This document shows positions 1 through 7,461 of a DNA stretch of 14,420 nt, piece by piece. A model generated the notes under the pieces. That model was given only the letters and a program-made list of their open reading frames with translations. It did not search any database and was not told the origin of the DNA. Positions within the stretch are counted from its first letter, which is position 1. Each line of letters opens with the position of its first letter. The DNA comes from an uncultured Blastococcus sp. (GTDB lineage Bacteria > Actinomycetota > Actinomycetes > Mycobacteriales > Antricoccaceae). The translations under genes were made by a program, and so were the position numbers. The stretch spans positions 1 to 14,420 of the forward strand of contig CAMIGT010000003.1 of assembly GCA_946221975.1 (NCBI GenBank), read 5' to 3'.

Positions 1-140
1 TCAGCGGTCCGCGTCAGGCCGGGCAGCGCGAGCGCACCGGCCCCGAGCCCCACCACGGTCGCGGCTCGGCGCACAGCGGTACGCCGGTCCAGCTGATCGC
101 GCTCACGCCGATCGTGCTGCTCCGAGTCGCCCTCGGACAT
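1..140 (-). CDS. N-terminal fragment of an exported protein with a twin-arginine-like signal peptide (runs off the left edge)
   Basis: Only the first 46 codons are inside the window. The start is ATG at 140, with a good ribosome binding site (GGGAG) about 7 bases upstream. The peptide has a charged, hydrophilic head (residues 1-18), then DRRTAVRRAA, then a hydrophobic stretch VVGLGAGALALPGL at about residues 29-42. Paired arginines ahead of a moderately hydrophobic, Ala/Gly-rich core suggest a Tat signal or a Tat-like membrane anchor. There is no lipobox cysteine in the visible part. The mature protein is not visible, so no function can be given. It lies downstream of the HerA-like ATPase on the same strand, 157 bases away and past a hairpin and repeats, so it may be a separate transcript. 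Confidence 0.7.
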   Translation of the reverse strand, partial: MSEGDSEQHDRRERDQLDRRTAVRRAATVVGLGAGALALPGLTRTA

Positions 141-223
141 GACTTGCTCCCGTCACCGTGTGATGGCCAATTTCTCATCGTAGGCGACATCAACGCCGGC
201 CGGGAAGGTCACAAAGTCCCCAC

Positions 224-250
224 CGGTCACACCGCCCGCGGCGGTGACCG
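224..250. terminator. GC-rich hairpin downstream of the HerA-like gene
   Basis: CGGTC at 224-228 plus ACCGCC at 231-236 can pair with GGCGGT-GACCG at 240-250, leaving a 2-base bulge (AC) and a 3-base loop (CGC). There is no T-tract on either side, so this would be a U-less hairpin terminator of the kind often seen in high-GC actinobacteria. It is placed between the stop codon of the ATPase gene and the next gene on the same strand. The structure is seen in the sequence; the terminator role is inferred. Confidence 0.4.
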
Positions 251-294
251 TCGACCGCGGGCGGCCGTCGACCGCGGGTGGCCGTCGACCGCGG
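250..294. repeat. Three 17-bp-spaced tandem repeats with core GTCGACCGCGG
   Basis: The units start at 250, 267 and 284. The first two are 17 bp and differ at one base; the third keeps the 11-base core and then diverges into the last codons of the HerA-like gene. The core contains two 6-bp palindromes, GTCGAC and CCGCGG. The array abuts the stop codon (298-300) of the ATPase gene. Its role is unknown: it could be a variable-number tandem repeat, a transcript-end structure or a protein-binding array. Confidence 0.75.
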
Positions 295-297
295 CGG

Positions 298-1938
298 TTA
301 CCGGCGCCGCCGACCTGTCCCGAAGATGTTGCGGGCGATGGCGCTCGCCGCGCTGCGCATGAACTGCTTGACCGCGGCGTTGTCGAAGAACTCCTCGACG
401 CCACTCTTCTGCTGTTTCGGCGCACGGCCTTTCGGCTGCTTCGTCGGGGGCGCATCACCTTCGCGCGGCACGTCCTCACCGGCGCCCTGGGTCTTCTTCG
501 CCAGCCTCTCGTACGCCGACTCGCGGTCGATCGCCTCGCCGTACTTCTTCATCTGAGGGGAGGCCTCGACGATCTGCTTGAAGGTCTCGGCGCTGGCCGG
601 CTCCATCGCTGACCGGGGCGCGGGCAGGCGAGTCCACGCGACCGGCGTGGGCGCGCCCTTCTCGCTCATCACGGTCACGACCGCCTCGCCGATGCCAAGC
701 TGGGTGAGCGCCTGCTCGAGGTCGTAGGCGTCGGTCTTCGGGTAGGTCTTGACCGTCTTCGCGAGCGCCGACGCGTCGTCCGGGGTGAAGGCGCGTAGCG
801 CGTGCTGCACGCGATTTCCCAGCTGTGACAGCACATCGGCGGGCACGTCGGTCGGTCGCTGGGTGACGAAGAAGACGCCGACGCCCTTCGAGCGCACCAG
901 CCGCACCGTCTGGGTGACGGCGTCCAGGAACGCCTTCGAGGCGTCGTTGAAGAGCAGGTGCGCCTCGTCGAAGAAGAACACGAGCTTGGGTTTGTCGGCG
1001 TCACCAACCTCTGGGAGATCGGCGTACAGGTCGGCCAGCAGCCACATGAGGAAGGTCGAGAAGAGCTGCGGCTTGTCCTGCACCTTCGCCAGCTCGATCA
1101 GGCTGATCACGCCCTGGCTGCCGCGGGTGGCCAGCAGGTCCATGGTGTCGAACTCCGGCTCGCCGAAGAACTGGTCGCCGCCGGAGTTCTCCAGGCCGCT
1201 GACCTCGCGCAGGATGACGCCCGCGGTCTGCTTGGAGACGCCGCCGATGCCTTCCAGCTCGGCCTTGCCGGCATCGGAGGTCAGATAGCTGATGACCGAC
1301 TTGAGGTCCTTGAGGTCCAGCAGCGGCAGGCCCTTCTGGTCTGCCCAGTGGAACATCAGCTGCAGCGACGACTCCTGGGTTTCGTTGAGTCCCAGCACTT
1401 TCGACAGCAGCAGCGGGCCGAACGACGTCACCGTGGCACGCAGCGGCGTACCCTGCGACTTGTCGCCGCCGAGTGAGTAGAACTCGACGGGGTACGCCGT
1501 CGCCTTCCAGTCGTCGCCGACCTGCGCGCTGCGCTCGGTGATCTTGTCGTTGGACTCGCCGGGCTGGGCCAGACCCGACAGGTCGGACTTGATGTCGGCC
1601 GCGAAGACCGGCACGCCGGCGTCGGAGAGCTGCTCGGCGATCAGCTGCAGCGTTTTTGTCTTGCCGGTACCGGTCGCGCCGGCGATCAGGCCGTGCCGGT
1701 TCATCATCGACAGCGGGATCTGCACCTGAGCGTCCGGGTAGACCTCGCCGTCGTGGATGACGGCGCCGAGCCGGAGCGCGGGACCGTCGACGGCGTACCC
1801 GGCGGCAATCTTTGCTGCTATATCGGACGTTTTGCTCGCCGTACTCGCCGAGGTTTCGGGTTGCGCTGGTGGCGCGGCGGCGTCCTTCTCGGCCGTCTGC
1901 TCGGTGGGTTCGACGGGTGTGTCCTGCGGTTCCGACAT
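298..1938 (-). CDS. HerA-like / DUF853 family P-loop ATPase (YjgR-type)
   Basis: This 546-residue cytoplasmic ATPase belongs to the bacterial HerA-helicase-like DUF853 family (E. coli YjgR type). A low-complexity acidic/alanine-rich head (about residues 1-40) precedes the family core, which begins near [10 protein letters not shown]. Walker A is GATGTGKT at 87-94, and Walker B with a DEAH tetrad ([11 protein letters not shown]) has its Asp at 324. The family-typical [14 protein letters not shown] follows. The C-terminus is basic and ends in GRRRR. Length fits the family with a modest N-terminal extension. The ATG at 1938 has a strong ribosome binding site (AGAGGAGAG). Family members are P-loop motors related to the HerA DNA translocase, but the cellular role of this branch is not established. 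The gene is divergent from orn, with 66 bases between the starts. Confidence 0.9.
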   Translation of the reverse strand: MSEPQDTPVEPTEQTAEKDAAAPPAQPETSASTASKTSDIAAKIAAGYAVDGPALRLGAVIHDGEVYPDAQVQIPLSMMNRHGLIAGATGTGKTKTLQLIAEQLSDAGVPVFAADIKSDLSGLAQPGESNDKITERSAQVGDDWKATAYPVEFYSLGGDKSQGTPLRATVTSFGPLLLSKVLGLNETQESSLQLMFHWADQKGLPLLDLKDLKSVISYLTSDAGKAELEGIGGVSKQTAGVILREVSGLENSGGDQFFGEPEFDTMDLLATRGSQGVISLIELAKVQDKPQLFSTFLMWLLADLYADLPEVGDADKPKLVFFFDEAHLLFNDASKAFLDAVTQTVRLVRSKGVGVFFVTQRPTDVPADVLSQLGNRVQHALRAFTPDDASALAKTVKTYPKTDAYDLEQALTQLGIGEAVVTVMSEKGAPTPVAWTRLPAPRSAMEPASAETFKQIVEASPQMKKYGEAIDRESAYERLAKKTQGAGEDVPREGDAPPTKQPKGRAPKQQKSGVEEFFDNAAVKQFMRSAASAIARNIFGTGRRRR

Positions 1939-1977
1939 CTGTGCTCTCCTCTAGCGACAGCCGGGCTGCGTCGTGAT

Positions 1978-1997
1978 CACCCTAACGACCTAGGGTG
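1978..1997 (+). promoter_or_regulatory. Short palindrome and likely -10 element in the orn / HerA-like divergent promoter region
   Basis: CACCCTA (1978-1984) and TAGGGTG (1991-1997) form a 7-bp inverted repeat with a 6-base spacer. The right arm supplies TAGGGT (1991-1996), a TANNNT-type -10 element, only 8 bases before the orn ATG at 2005. This suggests a leaderless or nearly leaderless orn transcript, and there is no convincing Shine-Dalgarno there. The left arm supplies the same hexamer pointing the other way, 40 bases before the ATPase start. The symmetry could mean back-to-back promoters or a shared operator; I see no clear -35 for either. Confidence 0.4.
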
Positions 1998-2004
1998 GAC
2001 AGTC

Positions 2005-2625
2005 ATGAGCGCTCCTGCGAAATCCGACGTACTGGTCTGGATCGACTGCGAGATGACCGGGCTACGCCTGGATTCGGACGCGTTGATCGAGGTGGCCGCG
2101 GTCGTCACCGACGGCGACCTCAACCCGCTCGACGAGGGCATCGACCTCGTCATCGCCACCACCGAAGGAAAACTCGCCGCGATGCCCGAGGTGGTAGCGA
2201 AGATGCACGAGGCGAGCGGGCTCACCGAGGAGGTCCGCGCGTCGAACCTGTCGCTGGAGGCGGCCGAGCAGCAGGTGCTCGACTACCTCGGCAAGTGGAT
2301 CACCACGCCGGGTACGGCGCCGCTGTGCGGCAACTCGATCGCGGTCGACCGCGGCTTCATCGCCCGCGACATGCCGCGGGTGGACGAGTTCTTGCACTAC
2401 CGGATGATCGACGTGAGCTCGATCAAGGAGCTCGCCCGCCGCTGGTACCCGCGCGCCTACTACCAGAAGCCGGACAAGGGCCTGGCCCACCGGGCGCTGG
2501 CTGACATCCTGGAGTCGATCACCGAGCTGCAGTACTACCGCGGCACCGTCTTCGCCCCGCAGCCCGGGCCGAGCAGCGAGGAAGCGAAGGCCTTCGCCGA
2601 GTCGCTGACCGCCACCGACAAGTAG
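2005..2625 (+). CDS. orn: Oligoribonuclease
   Basis: This 206-residue DEDDh 3'-to-5' exoribonuclease finishes RNA decay by hydrolysing very short oligonucleotides (chiefly dinucleotides) to mononucleotides in the cytoplasm. The catalytic residues are all visible: Asp14 and Glu16 in WIDCEMTGL, Asp115 in [10 protein letters not shown], His162 and Asp167 in HRALADI. Length and sequence fit the family along the whole chain, with a short Ser/Glu-rich tail after about residue 185. The ATG at 2005 is chosen because homology begins there. The same frame is open upstream to 1693, but that stretch is antisense to the ATPase gene. Translation is probably leaderless, since a TAGGGT -10 lies 8 bases upstream. 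The gene is followed by a large inverted repeat and tRNA-His on the same strand. Confidence 0.95.
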   Translation: MSAPAKSDVLVWIDCEMTGLRLDSDALIEVAAVVTDGDLNPLDEGIDLVIATTEGKLAAMPEVVAKMHEASGLTEEVRASNLSLEAAEQQVLDYLGKWITTPGTAPLCGNSIAVDRGFIARDMPRVDEFLHYRMIDVSSIKELARRWYPRAYYQKPDKGLAHRALADILESITELQYYRGTVFAPQPGPSSEEAKAFAESLTATDK

Positions 2626-2638
2626 CGGTCGGCCCCGC

Positions 2639-2723
2639 GCCCGACTTGGTATACCCACCTGCGGTGGATTACGTACCGCCGCTAAAGGCCATTTAGCGGT
2701 ACATATTCCACCGCACGTCGGGC
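2639..2723. repeat. 85-bp nested inverted repeat between orn and tRNA-His
   Basis: Three nested pairs share one centre near 2689. The outer pair is GCCCGAC 2639-2645 with GTCGGGC 2717-2723, the middle pair is TGCGGTGGA 2660-2668 with TCCACCGCA 2707-2715, and the inner pair is CCGCTAAA 2679-2686 with TTTAGCGG 2692-2699 around loop GGCCA. A further GTA/TAC match lies between middle and inner stems. The 5' side carries an extra 14-base interruption containing the palindrome GGTATACC (2648-2655). As RNA it would be a long interrupted hairpin just after the orn stop, so orn transcript termination is the simplest reading. There is no T-tract. A degenerate small mobile element (MITE-like) is an alternative, but I see no obvious flanking target duplication. 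Confidence 0.75.
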
Positions 2724-2817
2724 TCGCGGGCAGCTGCGGACGGCCCCGGGGTGCCTCGCGTGGGGCCATCGGCTATCCTGGGTCGTCGTCGTTTCGACAG
2801 TCGTCGTACGACGCATG

Positions 2818-2893
2818 GTGGGTATAGCTCAGCTGGTAGAGCGCTGCGTTGTGGTCGCAGATGTCGCGGGTTCGAGTCCCGTTACTCACCCCA
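2818..2893 (+). tRNA. tRNA-His (anticodon GTG), CCA encoded
   Basis: The full cloverleaf can be drawn. The acceptor GTGGGTA pairs with TACTCAC (one G-T). The D arm begins GCTCAGCTGGTAGAGC. The anticodon stem CTGCG/CGCAG holds loop TTGTGGT with anticodon GTG. The T arm GCGGG-TTCGAGT-CCCGT has one G-T pair. The base before position 1 (G at 2817) would be the extra G-1 of tRNA-His opposite discriminator C73 at 2890, both hallmarks of the histidine tRNA. CCA is encoded at 2891-2893. A 12-bp palindrome, CGTCGTACGACG (2802-2813), sits directly in front. TATCCT at 2774-2779 is a possible -10, with no convincing -35. secA2 converges, ending 26 bases beyond the tRNA. Confidence 0.97.
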
Positions 2894-2919
2894 ACTCGGT
2901 CCGACAGGCTCGAGCCGCG

Positions 2920-5310
2920 TCAGCGGTGCTCGACCTCGCGAGCCCGGCCGCCGCGCAGTGCGCGACCGAAGAAGTCCAGCAGCCGGTCGGCTCCGGAGCC
3001 AAACGGGTTGTCGGTGATCAGGTAGGTCCACGTCGACGATGGGCGGCGCAGGCCGAGGTCTTGTAGTCCCCCACCGGATCTCTTGAGCTCGCGCAGCGTC
3101 CGGCGTACCTCGCGCGACGTCCGTGCGCCAAGTGTGCGGAAGCTGCGGCCGGCGATCAGGTTGAACTCATCGAGCGGGCTCTCGCGGGCCAGCGCGCGCA
3201 GGTGGATGCCCTCGCGCACCTCGGTCAGCATCCCGAGGTGGTCGGTCCACGCGCGGTCGAGGTGATAGAGCACGGTTGCGCGCGCAAGATCACGGCGTTC
3301 CGGGTCGGTCCAGTACGCCGCCGCCTTCGGCTTGGTCTTGTAGATCGCTTGTATATATGCGATCAGCGCGTCGTCATCGTCGAGCACGCGTTCGCGGGTG
3401 TCGAGCAGCGACGCTCGGTGCTGGTCGGTGACCTTGTGGTACGAGCGGGTGGTGCGGTGCAGCTGCAGCACCTTGCCCTCGGCGACGCGCTGCGCGTGCT
3501 CGTAGAGCTTGGCGAACCGGCGGTCGGTGATCTTGCCGGTCGCGCTGACTGAGCGCGGCTCGTGGCCGATCTCCAGGTGATCGGTGACGACCTCGTCCTC
3601 GATCGACGTGTAGAACACCGAACGTCCCGGGTCGCCCTGGCGCCCGGCGCGTCCGCGCAGCTGCCCATCGAGCCGTGAGCTGTCGTAGCGGCTGAGCCCG
3701 ACGACGAGCAGCCCGCCGGTCTCGGCGACTCCCTTGCCGAGGCGGATGTCGACTCCGCGCCCGGCCATCTGCGTCGAGACGGTCACCGCGCCGGGCTGTC
3801 CGGCGCCGGCGATGACCTCGGCCTCCTGCTCGTGGTTCTTCGCGTTGAGCACCCGCGCCTCGATGCCCTGCTCGCTCAGCAGTTTCGCGAACCGTTCGGA
3901 GTCGCTGATGCTGCGGGTGCCGACCAGCACCGGCTGCCCCGCGAGATGTGCTTGCTGCACACGAGAAACCGCGGCGGCGTCTCGTTGCTCGGCCGTCGCG
4001 TAAAGCTGGTCCGGCTCGTCGACGCGAACGTTGGGCCGGTTGGTCGCGATTGCCCCGGTGCGCAGCTGCAGATCCTCCGACAGCCGCTCGGCAGCCTCCA
4101 GCGCCGTACCGCTCATCCCGGTCATCGACCGATAGCGGCGTACGACGGTCTCCACCAACACCTGGTCGAGCACCTCGGCCTGCGCCGTGACCGCCACGCC
4201 TTCCTTGCGCTCGATCGCCGAGTGCAGTCCGTCGGGCCAACGCTGACGGTCGACGACGCGGCCGCGCGCATCGCTGACCAGCTGGACTCGCCAGTCCTCC
4301 ACGACGTACTGCACGTCGCGCTTGACGAGCGCCTCGGCGTGCAGCGCGACGTTGGCCGCGGTCAGCAGTTCAGTGTGTTCTTCGCCGTACAGGTCGTCGA
4401 TCCCGAGCCGACGTTCCAGCGCAACAACCCCGGCGTCGGTGAACGAGGCGTTGCGCCGTTCCGGGTCGACCTCGTAGTCGGTGCCGGCTCGCAGCTCGGC
4501 GACGGCAGCAGCGAGTGCGAGGTCGGAGTCGTCGGTCCCCGCGTCGCCGGCGAGCACCAGCGGAACCATCGCGTCGTCGATCAGCACCGCGTCGAGCTCG
4601 TCGACCACCGCGACGTCCAGCTCAGGGACCAGCCGCAGATCCTCCGCCGTACGCTGCCGGTCGCGCAGGATGTCGAACCCGACCTGATGCGCTGTGGCAT
4701 AGGTGATGTCGGCGGCGTACGCCGACTGCCGGTCCTCGGCGGACATGTCGTCGGACACGGACGCCGCGCTCAAGCCGAACGCGGCGAAGAACGGCGTACC
4801 GGCCGCGGCGTCCCGTCGAGCCAGATAGTCGTTGGCAGACAGCACATGTACCCGACTTCCGCTCAGCGCGTTACCGGCCGCGACGAGGTAGCCGACCAGC
4901 GTCTTGCCCTCGCCGGTCGCCATGTCGGCAACGTGACCGTGCAGCATCGCGGCGGCCGCGAGCAGCTGCACCTCGAACGGCTCCATGCTCAGATGTCGTC
5001 GCGCGAGGTCACTGGCGATCGCGAGGTACTCCACGAGCGTCGCGGAATCGTGCGGGTCAGGAGCGTCTGCGGTTTCGGCAAGCGCGTGGATCTGCTCGTC
5101 GTCGAGCTCGCGCAGCTCGTCGCGGCGGCGCACGACGTCATCGACTAGTGGCGTGAAGCGCGCGAGGTCTTCGGTCCCGGGAATCTGGCGAAACCTGCGC
5201 AGCCACGCACCGGCCCGTCCATGTCGCGTGGTGGGGAGACGGTCGGATGAGGAGCGATTCACGCGCACCACGGTAGCCGCATCGGCCGGCGCCTGGAGCT
5301 CACCTCCCAC
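2920..5310 (-). CDS. secA2: Accessory preprotein translocase ATPase SecA2
   Basis: This SecA-family motor of about 796 residues drives ATP-dependent export of a protein subset through SecYEG alongside the housekeeping SecA1. Walker A is MATGEGKT (130-137) and Walker B VVDELDAVLIDDA has its Asp at 237. Helicase-like motifs in the second motor half are QMAGRGVDIRLGKG and QLRGRAGRQGDPG; preprotein cross-linking and helical scaffold regions can be recognised. The C-terminal CxCxSGK zinc-binding tail of SecA1 is absent and total length is near 800, both typical of actinobacterial SecA2. The start is uncertain: GTG at 5310 has no good ribosome binding site, and GTG codons at residues 14, 15 and 17 are alternatives because homology only begins around residue 30. 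No SecA2 substrate or accessory SecY is nearby. A perfect inverted repeat lies just upstream (5327-5367). Confidence 0.93.
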   Translation of the reverse strand: MGGELQAPADAATVVRVNRSSSDRLPTTRHGRAGAWLRRFRQIPGTEDLARFTPLVDDVVRRRDELRELDDEQIHALAETADAPDPHDSATLVEYLAIASDLARRHLSMEPFEVQLLAAAAMLHGHVADMATGEGKTLVGYLVAAGNALSGSRVHVLSANDYLARRDAAAGTPFFAAFGLSAASVSDDMSAEDRQSAYAADITYATAHQVGFDILRDRQRTAEDLRLVPELDVAVVDELDAVLIDDAMVPLVLAGDAGTDDSDLALAAAVAELRAGTDYEVDPERRNASFTDAGVVALERRLGIDDLYGEEHTELLTAANVALHAEALVKRDVQYVVEDWRVQLVSDARGRVVDRQRWPDGLHSAIERKEGVAVTAQAEVLDQVLVETVVRRYRSMTGMSGTALEAAERLSEDLQLRTGAIATNRPNVRVDEPDQLYATAEQRDAAAVSRVQQAHLAGQPVLVGTRSISDSERFAKLLSEQGIEARVLNAKNHEQEAEVIAGAGQPGAVTVSTQMAGRGVDIRLGKGVAETGGLLVVGLSRYDSSRLDGQLRGRAGRQGDPGRSVFYTSIEDEVVTDHLEIGHEPRSVSATGKITDRRFAKLYEHAQRVAEGKVLQLHRTTRSYHKVTDQHRASLLDTRERVLDDDDALIAYIQAIYKTKPKAAAYWTDPERRDLARATVLYHLDRAWTDHLGMLTEVREGIHLRALARESPLDEFNLIAGRSFRTLGARTSREVRRTLRELKRSGGGLQDLGLRRPSSTWTYLITDNPFGSGADRLLDFFGRALRGGRAREVEHR

Positions 5311-5326
5311 GACGCTCGGGGGTGAT

Positions 5327-5367
5327 GCTGAAAACTTTCAGTCATCTGGTGACTGAAAGTTTTCAGC
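5327..5367. repeat. Perfect 18-bp inverted repeat with palindromic arms (terminator or dual operator)
   Basis: The 18 bases at 5327-5344 are the exact reverse complement of 5350-5367, with the 5-base loop TCTGG. Each arm contains its own palindrome of the form CTGAAA-N2-TTTCAG (5328-5341 and 5353-5366), with centres 25 bp apart. It is conspicuously AT-rich for this genome. It lies 21 bases after the stop of the hemerythrin gene and 16 bases before the secA2 start, both on the minus strand. As RNA it forms a very stable hairpin, so a U-less terminator for the hemerythrin transcript is likely. As DNA it offers two 14-bp operator half-copies that could control secA2. Confidence 0.9.
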
Positions 5368-5388
5368 GTGATGGCGGCGAGGCGCCGC

Positions 5389-5859
5389 TCAGAAGGAACC
5401 GAGCGCGACCGACGGATCAGTTTCGAGCTGCAGCGCCTCCAGCACCGCACACAACGCTCGCTCCTCGTAGCCGAAGTGGCTCTCCATGATTGCCGCGACG
5501 CCTTCCAGGTGTCGCTCGAGATCCGCGACCGTCGCCCGGCGCTCGACCGCCGACTCCAGCTGCCCTAGCAGATACCCGATCATCGAGTGGGCCTGCTCGA
5601 GTCGCCGGATCGTTGGCGCCAAATCGGGATGCGCGGCCACGATCGCCGGGAACAGCGTGTGGTCCTCCGCTTCGTGATGCCCGGTCAGCGCGACGCAAAA
5701 CCCCTTGCAATAGAGCAATAGCTCCCGAAGCTGCGGTTCCGACGTCGAGCCGTCGGCGATCGCCGCCCGGGTGAGTCGAAGCGCTTCCCGCAGCCGGTCA
5801 TGCACCGCATGTAGTTCGTTACTCCAGGCGACAAGCCTGGCCTTCTCGCCCTCAGTCAC
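5389..5859 (-). CDS. Hemerythrin HHE-domain protein
   Basis: This 156-residue four-helix-bundle protein is of the hemerythrin/HHE cation-binding type, expected to bind a di-iron centre and to act in oxygen, NO or peroxide sensing or storage. Candidate ligands are His20, His61/His62 with Glu65 in the block GHHEAEDHTLFPAI (60-73), His91, and His128 with Glu132 in ESHFGYEERAL. No membrane segment or extra domain is visible, so it is a stand-alone cytoplasmic HHE domain. The start is GTG at 5859 without a clear ribosome binding site, but the family-typical ARLVAWSNELHAVHDRL begins at residue 7, so the start cannot be far off. Upstream lies 150 bases without a gene; downstream is the 5327-5367 hairpin. 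The precise ligand and function are not deducible. Confidence 0.88.
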   Translation of the reverse strand: MTEGEKARLVAWSNELHAVHDRLREALRLTRAAIADGSTSEPQLRELLLYCKGFCVALTGHHEAEDHTLFPAIVAAHPDLAPTIRRLEQAHSMIGYLLGQLESAVERRATVADLERHLEGVAAIMESHFGYEERALCAVLEALQLETDPSVALGSF

Positions 5860-6009
5860 GCGAGGGCGAAGGGGTCGACGACATCGTCGTACTCCTTCGG
5901 TTCCACGCCTCCATGCCTGACACTGTCTGCCACCGGCACGCGACGCTGACCACGATTCTGCCGATCAGGCCGTCGCCGCGCAAACCGTTCGCTCCCTAGC
6001 GCACCGGGA

Positions 6010-6501
6010 TCAGGAAAACTGACCGGGCTGGTAGGAGCCGGCCGGCTGGGCCACGATGACGTTGATGCGGTTGAACGCGTTGATCGTCGCGATCAGGCCG
6101 ACGAGCGCGGCCAGCTGATCGTCGTCATAGTGCTCGGCAGCGCGCTGCCACACACCGTCGGGAACTCCCGCGCCGCCGGCGATCTGGGTACCTGCCTCGG
6201 TGAGTTCCAGCGCAGCGCGCTCGGCCGGCGTAAACACGATCGCCTCGCGCCATGCGGCGACAAGGTTCAACCGGACGCTGCTCTCCCCCGCCGCCGAAGC
6301 GTCCTTGGTGTGCATGTCGAGGCAGAAGCCGCAGCCGTTGATCTGGCTCGCACGAATCTTCACCAGCTCCTGCACCTCGCCGGGCAGGACGTCGTGCACG
6401 TCGGCGTTGGCTGAGACGAATCGGCGGACGACCTTGCTCAGCACGGGGCTGCTGAAGCTATCCAGTCGCGGAGTCACGGCATGCTGCGTCGTTTTGGTCA
6501 T
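6010..6501 (-). CDS. Carboxymuconolactone decarboxylase / AhpD-family protein
   Basis: This 163-residue protein belongs to the CMD/AhpD-like alkylhydroperoxidase superfamily. The redox motif is NGCGFCLDMHTKDA: Cys57 and Cys60 form the CxxC pair and His64 is the usual nearby histidine, preceded by ELVKIRASQI with the conserved Glu. Stand-alone members with this signature are usually annotated as carboxymuconolactone decarboxylases but are thought to be thiol-dependent peroxidase-like enzymes. The ATG at 6501 has a strong ribosome binding site (AGGAGAAGATC). It lies 48 bases downstream of the ECF41 sigma gene on the same strand. That is the standard neighbourhood for ECF41 factors, whose usual targets are CMD, oxidoreductase or epimerase genes, so it is probably the target of the adjacent sigma factor. 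Confidence 0.92.
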   Translation of the reverse strand: MTKTTQHAVTPRLDSFSSPVLSKVVRRFVSANADVHDVLPGEVQELVKIRASQINGCGFCLDMHTKDASAAGESSVRLNLVAAWREAIVFTPAERAALELTEAGTQIAGGAGVPDGVWQRAAEHYDDDQLAALVGLIATINAFNRINVIVAQPAGSYQPGQFS

Positions 6502-6536
6502 GATCTTCTCCTGAGTCGTTGGGCCTTCAGGAGTAC

Positions 6537-6563
6537 GACGAGACAGCCGTCAGAAACGTGAGC
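6537..6563 (-). promoter_or_regulatory. Possible ECF41-type promoter for the CMD gene
   Basis: Read on the minus strand, GCTCACG (6563-6557) is followed after exactly 16 bases by CGTC (6540-6537), 35 bases before the CMD ATG. The ECF41 target promoter, as I recall it, is TGTCACA-N16-CGTC. Here the TCAC core, the spacing and the -10 agree, but three -35 positions do not. The element sits over the stop codon of the sigma gene, in the expected place for a target promoter. This is a weak match, supported mainly by spacing and context. Confidence 0.3.
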
Positions 6564-7461
6564 CGGCGTGCCAGGTGCGGAGCTTGTCGGGGTTACGCAC
6601 CGCGAAGATCCGTCGTACTCGCGGACCGGCGAACTCGAAGGCAAAGACGGTGACGATCTCGCCGTTCAGACGTGCGATGAGTCCCGCCTGGCCGTTCACC
6701 TGGTGCGGTTCGAGACGCAGCCCCGTGGCCATTGACCGAATCTCGGCGAGCTGCCGGGCGACCGCCTCTGCCCCGTCGACGGGGTCGAGTACGGCGCTCA
6801 CGCGGCCCCCGCCATCGGCGACGAACCGTACTTCCGGGGCGAGTACGCCGATCAGTCCGGCAATGTCCTGCTGCTCCCACGAGTGCATGAGGGAGTCGAT
6901 GACCGACGCTTGGTCGCCCTTCACCACGGGCGCGTCAGCGCTGCGCACCCGCCGTCGAGCCGAGGAGGCAAGCTGGCGGCAGGCCTCGGGCGACTTCCCA
7001 ACTATGTCTGCGATCTCGGCGAAGGCATATCGGTATACGTCGTGCAGGATGAAGCTCACACGCTCGGGCGGGGTCATCGACTCGAGCATCACCATGAACG
7101 CCATCGAGACCGACTCGTCAATCGTCACCCGCTCGCTCGGATCGAGATCGGCCCGCCCGCCGACCAACGCGCTGTCGTCCGGTAGCGGCTCGGGCAGCCA
7201 CTCGCCGACGTACATCTCGCGCCGCACCCGAGCCGATCGCTGCAGATCGAGACACAGCCGGCTCACGACGGTGCTGAGCCAGGCACCCGGATTAGCGATT
7301 TGCGCTCGCTCAGCCTCAGAAAGGGCGACCCACCGGGTGTACGCCGTCTGCACCGCGTCTTCGGCATCAGCCATCGACCCCAGCAGCCGGTAGGCCAGCC
7401 CATGCAGCCGTGCCCGCTCGGCCTCGAGCGGGTCGGTGTGGCCGGGGTCGCTATCGGCCAT
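6550..7461 (-). CDS. ECF41-family RNA polymerase sigma factor (SigJ-like) with C-terminal SnoaL-like domain
   Basis: This is a 303-residue extracytoplasmic-function sigma factor. Sigma region 2 covers about residues 15-80 (LHGLAYRLLG, ADAEDAVQ), region 4 about 115-170 (TPPERVSFILHDVYRYAFAEIA), and a SnoaL/NTF2-like domain fills about 180-303. Three ECF41 hallmark motifs are present: WLPEPL in the linker (88-93), DGGG (216-219) and NPDKL near the end (290-294). In this family the fused C-terminal domain replaces a separate anti-sigma factor, and none is seen nearby. The start is set at ATG 7461; ATG 7470 is an alternative, while a start at 7518 would add unrelated residues. The start overlaps the 3' end of the nucleotidyltransferase gene by 11 bases, suggesting translational coupling. 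The likely target is the downstream CMD gene. Confidence 0.93.
   Translation of the reverse strand: MADSDPGHTDPLEAERARLHGLAYRLLGSMADAEDAVQTAYTRWVALSEAERAQIANPGAWLSTVVSRLCLDLQRSARVRREMYVGEWLPEPLPDDSALVGGRADLDPSERVTIDESVSMAFMVMLESMTPPERVSFILHDVYRYAFAEIADIVGKSPEACRQLASSARRRVRSADAPVVKGDQASVIDSLMHSWEQQDIAGLIGVLAPEVRFVADGGGRVSAVLDPVDGAEAVARQLAEIRSMATGLRLEPHQVNGQAGLIARLNGEIVTVFAFEFAGPRVRRIFAVRNPDKLRTWHAGSRF

Noticed and set aside
153..300. Protein-like stretch VTGGDFVTFPAGVDVAYDEKL on the minus strand after the ATPase gene
   Set aside because: It looks coding at first sight, but it is out of frame with the ATPase, its third-codon-position GC is lower than that of the neighbouring genes, and it has no start with a ribosome binding site.
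2774..2779. TATCCT as a firm tRNA-His promoter
   Set aside because: Plausible as a -10, but no -35 resembling TTGACA at 16-18 bases, so not listed as a feature of its own.
2802..2893. tRNA-His as an integration site for a mobile element
   Set aside because: No integrase, no second copy of the tRNA 3' end in the window, and only housekeeping genes on both sides.
3832..5148. A 438-codon open frame on the plus strand inside secA2
   Set aside because: Antisense shadow of a full-length SecA2 with intact motor motifs; the translation resembles no recognisable family.
5885..5915. GGAACC on the minus strand upstream of the hemerythrin gene as a SigE/SigH-type -35
   Set aside because: No matching -10 (GTT) at 16-18 bases; only a CGTC at a wrong distance.
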